This document shows, piece after piece, positions 17,193-24,222 of a stretch of DNA of 64,000 bases. Within the stretch, counting starts at the first letter, position 1, and each line of letters begins with the position of its first letter. This DNA comes from an uncultured Succiniclasticum sp. (GTDB taxonomy: Bacteria; Bacillota; Negativicutes; Acidaminococcales; Acidaminococcaceae): positions 124,001-188,000 of the forward strand of contig UQUU01000004.1 of assembly GCA_900544275.1 (NCBI GenBank), read 5' to 3'. The translations under genes and the position numbers were made by a program. The notes beneath the pieces were generated by a model. It was given only the letters and a program-made list of their open reading frames with translations. It was not told the origin of the DNA and made no database searches.

Positions 17193-17699
17193 TCATTTTC
17201 CTCCTTCTTTCGTCTCATCCGGCAAAGCCTTTTTCATGTCTTCCGCTCCTGCTGCGGCCGTCCCTGCATCTGCTGTTTTCGGTCGGATAGAGGCATCGAT
17301 TCCCAAACCGCTGCGCAGATTCACTTTGATCGCAGCGGCGGGCTGTTTGGCATTCGTCAGATCATGCCAGGGCATTTTTTCCGCCAGTTGGAAAAACTGG
17401 CCGCCGTAATCTACCTCCGGCACGATAAACTCCACCGGCAGGCCAAAAAGATCGTGGATTTCATTTTCCCAGACAAAGGCATACCAATACTGACCGGTAA
17501 TGCTCATGATCGAGCCCTCCGACGGCACGATCAGCCGTACATTATACAGGAAATAATCCTTGTCAAAACTATAGGTCAACTCAAACCCTTCCGCGATTCT
17601 GGTACAAAGGATCTGCACCAGACGACAACCGTCTTTCTTAAAACGGGCCGTACGATTTAACAGGTCCGCCGGTTCAATTTGAATGATTTGCTGCTGCAT
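17193..17699 (-). CDS. echD: Ech hydrogenase subunit EchD (NuoC-like)
   Basis: Homologue of the NuoC 30-kDa complex I subunit, bridging catalytic and membrane modules. The motif WENEIHDLFGLPVEF at about 77-91 is the NuoC signature. I start at the ATG at 17697-17699 because AGGAGG is 6 nt upstream and the protein then starts MQQQIIQIEP as a compact 168-residue subunit. A longer reading frame extends 60 codons into echC but is Arg-rich frame-shadow sequence. The gene overlaps echC by 26 nt. Residues about 141-168 are an extra Ala/Glu/Lys tail. Confidence 0.88.
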   Translation of the reverse strand: MQQQIIQIEPADLLNRTARFKKDGCRLVQILCTRIAEGFELTYSFDKDYFLYNVRLIVPSEGSIMSITGQYWYAFVWENEIHDLFGLPVEFIVPEVDYGGQFFQLAEKMPWHDLTNAKQPAAAIKVNLRSGLGIDASIRPKTADAGTAAAGAEDMKKALPDETKEGGK

Positions 17700-18204
17700 C
17701 CTCTGCCTCCTGTACTGCATCCTTGAACGGCACGGTAGCCGATGTTGCCGCCTGAGCAGAAGGTAGCCTGCTCTTTCCCTCTGCCAGCGCCTTTTGTTTT
17801 TCTTCCAAAACGGCCAGTCCTTTGACAACTCCGTCAATAATCGCTTCCGGGCGGGCAGCGCACCCCGGCACATATACATCCACAGGAATCGCCTTATCCA
17901 TGCCGCCCATCATATTGTAACAATCGTGGAATACCCCGCCGGTACAGGCGCAGGCCCCCACTGCGATCACCACTCTCGGTTCTGGCATCTGTTCGTAAAT
18001 CTGACGCACGACCGGCAAATTTTGCGCATTTACCCCGCCCGTAACCAGGAAAATGTCCGCGTGCTTGGGGTTGCCTGTATTGACGATGCCGAAACGTTCC
18101 ACATCATATAAAGGCATCAGACAGGCCAATACCTCGATATCACAGCCATTGCAGCTGGAACCGTCATAATGGATCAGCCAGGGAGATTTACTGATAAAAG
18201 ACAT
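17674..18204 (-). CDS. echC: Ech hydrogenase small subunit EchC
   Basis: Fe-S small subunit (NuoB-like) that passes electrons between EchF and the NiFe site. Proximal cluster ligands are C18 and C21 in SSCNGCDIE, C85 in GACACTGG and C115 in VPGCAARPE. The core ends near residue 142, and about 34 further residues form a Ser/Ala/Glu-rich tail. AAAGGAT is 7 nt before the ATG. Co-transcribed with echB upstream and echD downstream. Confidence 0.94.
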   Translation of the reverse strand: MSFISKSPWLIHYDGSSCNGCDIEVLACLMPLYDVERFGIVNTGNPKHADIFLVTGGVNAQNLPVVRQIYEQMPEPRVVIAVGACACTGGVFHDCYNMMGGMDKAIPVDVYVPGCAARPEAIIDGVVKGLAVLEEKQKALAEGKSRLPSAQAATSATVPFKDAVQEAEDAAANHSN

Positions 18205-18296
18205 GATTCAGATCCTTTCCGACCGAATCTTCTTCAGCGCGACACACACCATTCCATAAACAATCCGGAAAGTGTAACGCCGAAAAAGTTTCCCTA

Positions 18297-19172
18297 TTAA
18301 CGAATATACATCAAAAACATCACATTGACAAAACCTGCCACTAAGGTCACCAACCAGGTAGAAGCAAGCATATGCTCCCATTTCACCCGGGAGCAACAGT
18401 TATCGATAAGGATATCCGAGAAATAAACAAAGAAGCACATTACCAGTCCCAGTAACGGGCTCCAGGGAGCGGACCAGGCAAAAAACAGGTAGACAAATCC
18501 CAGCAGGAAAACATTCTCGTACCAATGGGCAATTTCTACTAAAGCCAGCGTACGGCCCGACAGTTCGGTCAATACACCCTGAATCAGTTCCTGATGGGCT
18601 TCATGAGACATGGATAAATCAAAGGGAGATTTGCGGAATTTGATCAGAAGGATATAACAAAGACCGATAAAAATACCGGGCATATAAATGAAGTTCATCA
18701 CCGGCGCCTGCATGATCCCATTGAGGCTGAACGTACCGCAGGTCAGATAAAAACCCAGGGCCATTAACAGCAGCATCGGCTCGTACGCCATGGTCTGCAC
18801 CAGCTCCCGTTCCGCCCCCGCCTGGCTATACGGCGAATTCGACGCATAGGCGGCGACGATAAAGCAAACGCTGGCGATGGTCAAAGTAAAGACGACCAAC
18901 AGGATGTCCCCGTGGGCAAAGAAGAAGATGCCGCTGAGTATGACAAACAAAACAAATCCGGCTACATAAAAGCTTTGCGCTTCGTTGACAGCAATCGGCT
19001 GCTTGCCCCAGAGCTTGCCAACATCGTAAAACGGTTGCAAAAGAGGCGGTCCCACCCGGCGCTGCATACGGGCCGTAATTTTACGGTCCAGCCCTGCCAG
19101 AAGCCCTCCTGCCACAGGAGCCAACACCACATAAAGCAATCCGGAAAGAATGCTGTACATGAGATCAGACAT
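18297..19172 (-). CDS. echB: Ech hydrogenase membrane subunit EchB (NuoH-like)
   Basis: Integral membrane subunit anchoring the hydrogenase module and part of its ion pathway. Several hydrophobic helices are visible. The cytoplasmic loop RKITARMQRRVGPPLLQPFYD is typical of NuoH/HycD, and ERELVQTMAYEPM and KFRKSPFDLSMSHEAHQE are conserved charged loops. I start at the ATG at 19170-19172 because GGAGG lies 8 nt upstream. A GTG three codons earlier overlaps that site. Overlaps echA by 8 nt. Confidence 0.93.
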   Translation of the reverse strand: MSDLMYSILSGLLYVVLAPVAGGLLAGLDRKITARMQRRVGPPLLQPFYDVGKLWGKQPIAVNEAQSFYVAGFVLFVILSGIFFFAHGDILLVVFTLTIASVCFIVAAYASNSPYSQAGAERELVQTMAYEPMLLLMALGFYLTCGTFSLNGIMQAPVMNFIYMPGIFIGLCYILLIKFRKSPFDLSMSHEAHQELIQGVLTELSGRTLALVEIAHWYENVFLLGFVYLFFAWSAPWSPLLGLVMCFFVYFSDILIDNCCSRVKWEHMLASTWLVTLVAGFVNVMFLMYIR

Positions 19173-21069
19173 GGAAAACACCTCCGAAGATCATCGCAAA
19201 TTCGATTAAAAGGCAGAAGAGGCACAAGGTAAAACCGAAGAGTTTCATCTTGCGTTCGCCAAACCATTCTTCCAGATACCAGTTGCGCAGGGTAACCGGA
19301 ACGGCAGCACCGGCAACGCCTCGATACGCCAGGTTATTGCCCAGGTTTTCCCCTGCCAGATTCGTAACCACCAGTTTCTTTTTTCGCCCCTTACCGTAAC
19401 GCAACGGCAAAATAGCCAGTAAAATGACCATCAGAGACATAATGATCAGATTGCTGCGGGCAATTACATCTTCTGTGGTACGATACGTGACTTCCAGATA
19501 CGGCGCTACCGCGTATTGGGAAATCAGCGGAAATAAAATACAAACGATAATGGTTAACGCGCTCAGCGATTTTAACGTCAGCCACTCCACCGGCTGTATC
19601 CCCTGCTCTCTTGTTTTCTGCACGGGAATATACGCGGAAATCTTGCCCAGCCACTTTGTCCAGTAAAACAAGGTGGAGGAAGAACCGAAAACCAGAATTA
19701 AAAGTAATAAGGGGTACCCGGAATCCACAAACGCCTTCATCGCCGCCCATTTCGAAATAAGCATGCCGAAAGGCGCTAAAAACATACCGCAGATACCGAC
19801 CGTCATACACAAAGACAAATGGGGCATGGAACAGAACATACCATCGAACGATTCTATGTCCCGGCTGCCCAGCTGCTGTTCCGCAGTCCCCACTGCCACG
19901 AACATAAGGCTTTTAGCCACAGCATGGAAAACTACGATCATAATCGCTGTCCAGGCGGAAGCATATGTACCGATACCGGCGCAGCAGACGATCAACCCCA
20001 GATTTGATATGGTAGAATACGCTAACACCTTTTTTCCATCCGATTGAGAAATCGCGGCGAAAGAAGCAAAAAGAAAGGTCGCGCCACCCACAAAACAGGT
20101 CATGCTACCTGCATGGTTACTTCCCAGCAACGGACAGAGTTTAATAATTAAAAAGACACCGGCCTTGACCATCGTCGAAGAATGCAGTAAGGCCGAAGTC
20201 GGCGTCGGAGCCACCATGGCACCCAAAAGCCAACCGGAAAACGGCATCATCGCCGCTTTGGTAAAACCGCAGAATACTAACAGAGCCACGGCCAACTCCA
20301 CCGGCTGAGAGCTGCGTCCCAGATTCAACAACATGGAAAGCTCCACCGTCTCATATTGGAAACCCAGCCAGACAATGGCCAAAGCAAAGGCAAGGCCGCC
20401 CAGCAGATTCATCCACAACGCCTCAAAAGAATTATGGATGGCCTCTTTCGTTCCCGTATAACCAATGAGAAGGAAAGAACAAAAACTGGTCACTTCCCAA
20501 CAGGCATACATGAAAAGCAGATTATTTGATAAAACAAGCCCAAACATCGCCGCCAGAAACAAAAAGATCACGAAGAAAAAGAAAGGACGGCGATCCGCAA
20601 CATCGGGATGTTCTTTATGGAATTCTTCCATATATCCCAGTGAAAACACCGCGATCAGGCTGCCGATGATCCCTCCGATCAGAACCATGATCAGTGTGAA
20701 ATTATCCACAGAAAAGTTAGAGAAAACAGAGATTTCCCCGCCCTTGACGTACTCAAACCATAAGATGAGGCCCGACTGCACAGCAGCCAACAGGCCAATC
20801 CAATATCGTTTATATTTAATAATGGTAAAATATAAAATCGCGGCGGCTGTTACCATATCTATCGCCAACATGAAATGGGTCATTCCGGCGCCCATAAAAG
20901 GCAAAAGACCGGGGTGTCCGAAATACACTGCCGTCACAGCTAAAGAGAGGACGATCGTAATAGCGGAGGAAAGCTTCACTACCACATTCTGTTCCCGCTC
21001 ACCCTTTAAAAAAAATACAATGATGGCGGCCAATAGCGGGAAGCCTGCCAATAAACCCGGCAATATCAT
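19165..21069 (-). CDS. echA: Ech hydrogenase membrane subunit EchA (NuoL-like)
   Basis: Antiporter-like membrane subunit, homologous to NuoL/MrpA, thought to translocate H+ or Na+ coupled to ferredoxin oxidation and H2 formation. It is 634 residues with about 14-16 hydrophobic helices. The core TM region contains WEVTSFCSFLLIGY, the Lys-bearing GFTKAAMMPFSGWL, TPTSALLHSSTMVKAG and the histidine/lysine motif FHAVAKSLMF. First gene of the ech-hyp operon. GAGGGAGAGGGG lies about 8 nt before the ATG. The 100-odd bases upstream hold only a weak promoter candidate. Confidence 0.94.
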   Translation of the reverse strand: MILPGLLAGFPLLAAIIVFFLKGEREQNVVVKLSSAITIVLSLAVTAVYFGHPGLLPFMGAGMTHFMLAIDMVTAAAILYFTIIKYKRYWIGLLAAVQSGLILWFEYVKGGEISVFSNFSVDNFTLIMVLIGGIIGSLIAVFSLGYMEEFHKEHPDVADRRPFFFFVIFLFLAAMFGLVLSNNLLFMYACWEVTSFCSFLLIGYTGTKEAIHNSFEALWMNLLGGLAFALAIVWLGFQYETVELSMLLNLGRSSQPVELAVALLVFCGFTKAAMMPFSGWLLGAMVAPTPTSALLHSSTMVKAGVFLIIKLCPLLGSNHAGSMTCFVGGATFLFASFAAISQSDGKKVLAYSTISNLGLIVCCAGIGTYASAWTAIMIVVFHAVAKSLMFVAVGTAEQQLGSRDIESFDGMFCSMPHLSLCMTVGICGMFLAPFGMLISKWAAMKAFVDSGYPLLLLILVFGSSSTLFYWTKWLGKISAYIPVQKTREQGIQPVEWLTLKSLSALTIIVCILFPLISQYAVAPYLEVTYRTTEDVIARSNLIIMSLMVILLAILPLRYGKGRKKKLVVTNLAGENLGNNLAYRGVAGAAVPVTLRNWYLEEWFGERKMKLFGFTLCLFCLLIEFAMIFGGVFHV

Positions 21070-21134
21070 ATAAAAATCCCCTCTCCCTCTAATGTAGCGC
21101 TTAATTACAATTTAAATCATGATATAGCGTATAC

Positions 21135-21163
21135 TTTATCATAATATAGAGCATATGACAAGA
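21135..21163 (-). promoter_or_regulatory. weak promoter candidate for the ech-hyp operon
   Basis: Minus strand upstream of echA: TTGTCA, about 17 bp, TAAAGT, in a very AT-rich stretch with other near matches. It is the best placed candidate between the dut-side terminator and echA, but the -10 box is poor. Confidence 0.3.
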
Positions 21164-21201
21164 ACCACTTTATGATTTTGCGATAGTACCAGACGTATTG
21201 T

Positions 21202-21255
21202 AAAAAAAGAAACACCCTGGCAGAGAACGTAACTCGGCGTCTCCCCAAGGTGTTT
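21202..21255 (-). terminator. terminator after dut
   Basis: Minus strand: AAACACCTTGG pairs with CCAGGGTGTTT across a 24-nt loop and is followed by CTTTTTTT. It lies about 40 nt after the dut stop and separates dut from the ech operon. Confidence 0.82.
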
Positions 21256-21291
21256 TTGAGATGGCCTCGGGAATCCCCGCAACCAGATTGT

Positions 21292-21750
21292 TTATTTCAC
21301 TGTGCCGGTACTGCCAAAACCGCCGGCCCGTTCGTCTTTTTCTGTCTTAGCATCGTCATCGGTAACAAGATATTTGTAGAAGATACCCTGAGCGACCCGC
21401 TCCCCTTTTTTCAGAAGCAAAGGCTCCACACCGGTATTTAGCAAAGCCAGCATGATGTGCCCTTCGTTATCCGGATTATTGTAATAATCCGCGTCGATAA
21501 TGCCCACGTTATTCACTAGCCGCACACTTTTTTTCACCGCTATACTGGAACGGATATGGATACCTAAAAATTCATCCGGCTGCATATAGGCCTTTATACC
21601 GGTAGGAACCATCACCAGACGATTAGGCAACAACGCCACGTCTTCCGGTACACAAATATCATATCCCGCAGAAGTGGTCGTTTTTCTGACCGGCATGGGA
21701 AAGGTCACATCCTGATACTTTGTAATTTTTTCAAAACCGCGTACTCTCAT
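21292..21750 (-). CDS. dut: dUTP diphosphatase
   Basis: Hydrolyses dUTP to dUMP and pyrophosphate. The five dUTPase motifs are visible: SAGYDICVPED (1), HIRSSIAVKK (2), NNVGIIDADYY (3, with the catalytic Asp and ring-stacking Tyr), KKGERVAQGIF (4) and the C-terminal AGGFGSTG (5, the flexible P-loop-like arm). At 152 residues it is a trimeric-type enzyme. CAGGAGG precedes the ATG. It follows pnp but has its own AT-rich upstream region with a TATAAT at 21785-21790. Confidence 0.95.
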   Translation of the reverse strand: MRVRGFEKITKYQDVTFPMPVRKTTTSAGYDICVPEDVALLPNRLVMVPTGIKAYMQPDEFLGIHIRSSIAVKKSVRLVNNVGIIDADYYNNPDNEGHIMLALLNTGVEPLLLKKGERVAQGIFYKYLVTDDDAKTEKDERAGGFGSTGTVK

Positions 21751-21784
21751 AGTGCCTCCTGTTGTTCGCTGTTATTTTATTAAT

Positions 21785-21790
21785 ATTATA
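21785..21790 (-). promoter_or_regulatory. possible -10 box of dut
   Basis: TATAAT on the minus strand, 35 nt before the dut start. The -35 region (TTTTAA at 17 bp) is poor, so this is a weak call. Confidence 0.35.
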
Positions 21791-21938
21791 GTATAGAATC
21801 GCTAAATTTAAAATAGTTTCGTCTGACTTTTACCTGGTAAAATATAAGCTGATAAATAATGTAACTCCAATGTCTTTCACAATGCAATATAGTACCTTGT
21901 TTTCCCTTTGTTACCATGTTTTCGCCTTTGACGACAGT

Positions 21939-21976
21939 ACAAAACAGCACTGACGAAATCGTCAATGCTGTTTTGT
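21939..21976 (-). terminator. strong inverted repeat after pnp
   Basis: ACAAAACAGCAYTGACGA and its complement form an about 17-bp stem with one mismatch or wobble pair and a 3-4 nt loop. The 3' arm ends TGTTTTGT. It has no separate T tract, but the arm itself is U-rich. Its position 30 nt after the pnp stop suggests a terminator or an mRNA 3' stabiliser. Confidence 0.65.
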
Positions 21977-22007
21977 AATAAAGTTACTATATTGGAAAGA
22001 AAGTCGA

Positions 22008-24086
22008 TTATTTCCCTTGCAGGATGGCTTTCCGGGACAAGTTGATACGGCCTTTGCTGTCAATCTCCACGCATTTCACCGCAATTTCGTCCCCGACGGA
22101 GACCACATCTTCCACCTTATCCACATGCTCGGTAGACAGCTGAGAAATATGCACCAGCCCTTCCTTGCCGGGCAAAATTTCAACAAAGGCGCCGAAATTC
22201 ATGATCCGGGTCACTTTGCCGGTATAACTCTTGCCTACCTCGGCTTCTGCGGTGATCCCGTCAATGGTGCGGATGACCTGTTCAATAGCATCCGAATCGG
22301 GAGACGCAATATACACTTTACCGGAGTCATCAATATCAATTTTAGCACCTGTATCCTCCACCATCTTCTTAATGGTTTTGCCGCCGGGTCCGATGATTTT
22401 GGCGATCTTTTCCGGATCCACCTGAATCGTGGTGATTTTAGGCGCCCATTTAGACAGTTCTTTGCGGCTTTCGCTGATGCATTCCATCATTTTGCCCATG
22501 ATGAATTCGCGGCCCCGTTTGGCCTGCGCCAGCGCCTGCTGGAAAATCTCTTTATTAATGCCGTCGATCTTCATATCCATCTGCATGGCGGTAATACCGT
22601 CTTTCGTACCGGCTACCTTAAAGTCCATATCGCCCAGCGCATCTTCCAGTCCCTGAATATCTGTCAGGATCGTGAAGAAGTCACCGTCTTTTACCAGACC
22701 CATGGCCACACCGGCTACCGGCGCTTTAATGGGCACACCGGCATCCATCAAAGACAGGGTGCTGGCGCAAACGGAACCCATGGAAGAAGACCCGTTGGAC
22801 TCCAATACTTCAGAAACCAGACGCAGAGTGTACGGGAAAACGTCCTCACCGGGGATCACCGGCAAGAGAGCCCGTTCTGCCAGAGCGCCGTGACCGATCT
22901 CACGACGGCCGGGGCTGCGCAGCGGTTTCGTTTCGCCTACCGAATACGGCGGGAAATTGTAGTGATGAATATAGCGCTGCATCTCTTCCGGTCCCAAGCC
23001 TTCGATCACCTGGGCATCACGCAGCGGCGCCAGGGTACAGGCATTCAGGATCTGCGTCTGACCGCGGGTGAACAGAGAGGAACCGTGTACCCGGGGCAGC
23101 AAACCTACCCGGCAGGTAACCGGACGCACTTCATCCAGGGCACGGCCGTCCGGACGGATCTTGTCTACCGCAATGGTGCGGCGGACGATTTTCTTAACCA
23201 GTTTCTGGGTAATATACGCTACATCCGTGCCGTTTTCCGGATATTTTTCCAGGAATACTTCGGCGATCTCTTTCTTGACTTTATCTACATTTTCTTCCCG
23301 TTCCAGTTTATTGGCATCCATCAAAGCGGCTTTTAATTTTTCCGAGCCGTAAGCTTCGATTTCGTTAGCCAGCTCTTCCGGCGGATTGTATACCGGCACT
23401 TCCATTTTCGGCTTGCCGATCTCCGCCCGGATCTTGCTGATAAAAGCGCAGATCGTTTTGATTTTATCATGGGCAAAGAAGATGGCATCCAGCATTTCCT
23501 GTTCGGAAATTTCTTTGGAACCGGCTTCTACCATTAAAATCGCATCATCCGTGCCGGCTACCGCCAGATTCAGACGACTAACTTCAAACTGTGCCGGTGT
23601 AGGGTTGACAATAAACTGTCCGTCAATGAGCCCGACACGCACGCCGGCAATCGGCCCTTCAAAGGGGATATCAGATACGCACAAAGCCGCGGAAGCGCCA
23701 ATCATGGCAGGAATATCCGGCGCATTGTCCGGGTCTACAGAAACCGCCGTCGCCACGATCTGCACATCATTATGGTACCCATCCGGGAACATGGGACGAA
23801 TGGGACGGTCAATCAAACGGCTGGTCAAAATAGCGTGGGTGCTGGGACGCCCTTCTCTTTTAATAAAACCGCCGGGGAGTTTCCCCACTGCATACATTTT
23901 TTCTTCAAAATCAACGGTCAGCGGGAAAAAATCCACGCCTTCCCGGGGCGTCTTCGTACCCGTAGCCGCTACCACTACTACCGTATCGCCATACCGTACC
24001 AATACACCGCCGCTTGCCTGCTTGCAGACTTCCCCGAATTCCAGGGTCAACGGTCTGCCGCCCAGGTCCATTGTGTAACTGTTCAT
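22008..24086 (-). CDS. pnp: polyribonucleotide nucleotidyltransferase
   Basis: Phosphorolytic 3'-5' exoribonuclease and polymerase, part of RNA decay. Two RNase PH domains (about 1-210 and 310-540; FFPLTVDFEEKMYAVGKLPGGF and GDMDFKVAGTKDGITAMQMD), a KH domain (KIAKIIGPGGKTIKKM, about 560) and a C-terminal S1 domain (GKVTRIMNFGAFVEI). I start at the ATG at 24084-24086 because AGGAGG lies 7 nt upstream. A longer frame of 18 codons has no site. Length 692 residues, normal. Confidence 0.97.
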   Translation of the reverse strand: MNSYTMDLGGRPLTLEFGEVCKQASGGVLVRYGDTVVVVAATGTKTPREGVDFFPLTVDFEEKMYAVGKLPGGFIKREGRPSTHAILTSRLIDRPIRPMFPDGYHNDVQIVATAVSVDPDNAPDIPAMIGASAALCVSDIPFEGPIAGVRVGLIDGQFIVNPTPAQFEVSRLNLAVAGTDDAILMVEAGSKEISEQEMLDAIFFAHDKIKTICAFISKIRAEIGKPKMEVPVYNPPEELANEIEAYGSEKLKAALMDANKLEREENVDKVKKEIAEVFLEKYPENGTDVAYITQKLVKKIVRRTIAVDKIRPDGRALDEVRPVTCRVGLLPRVHGSSLFTRGQTQILNACTLAPLRDAQVIEGLGPEEMQRYIHHYNFPPYSVGETKPLRSPGRREIGHGALAERALLPVIPGEDVFPYTLRLVSEVLESNGSSSMGSVCASTLSLMDAGVPIKAPVAGVAMGLVKDGDFFTILTDIQGLEDALGDMDFKVAGTKDGITAMQMDMKIDGINKEIFQQALAQAKRGREFIMGKMMECISESRKELSKWAPKITTIQVDPEKIAKIIGPGGKTIKKMVEDTGAKIDIDDSGKVYIASPDSDAIEQVIRTIDGITAEAEVGKSYTGKVTRIMNFGAFVEILPGKEGLVHISQLSTEHVDKVEDVVSVGDEIAVKCVEIDSKGRINLSRKAILQGK

Positions 24087-24181
24087 TCCATTTCCTCCTA
24101 TACTCTTACACTCTCTCGTTCTTTTGCATAACTTATGCAAACTATAAAAATAAAAACATGAAACGCAAACATAACATGTAT

Positions 24182-24210
24182 ATTATAAAGTTTGTTACAC
24201 TGTTGGTCAA
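24182..24210 (-). promoter_or_regulatory. predicted promoter of pnp
   Basis: Minus strand: TTGACC (24205-24210), 17-bp spacer, TATAAT (24182-24187), giving an about 90-nt leader before pnp. Confidence 0.78.
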
Positions 24211-24222
24211 CAAAAATTTGCT

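Noticed and set aside
17700..17879. A 60-codon N-terminal extension of EchD
   Set aside because: It overlaps echC, is Arg-rich and unlike NuoC. The ATG at 17699 has an ideal ribosome site.
22017..23336. A 439-codon open frame on the plus strand, antisense to pnp
   Set aside because: It lies wholly inside the well-supported pnp gene, has no ribosome site and no recognisable domain. It is a frame shadow of GC-rich codon use.
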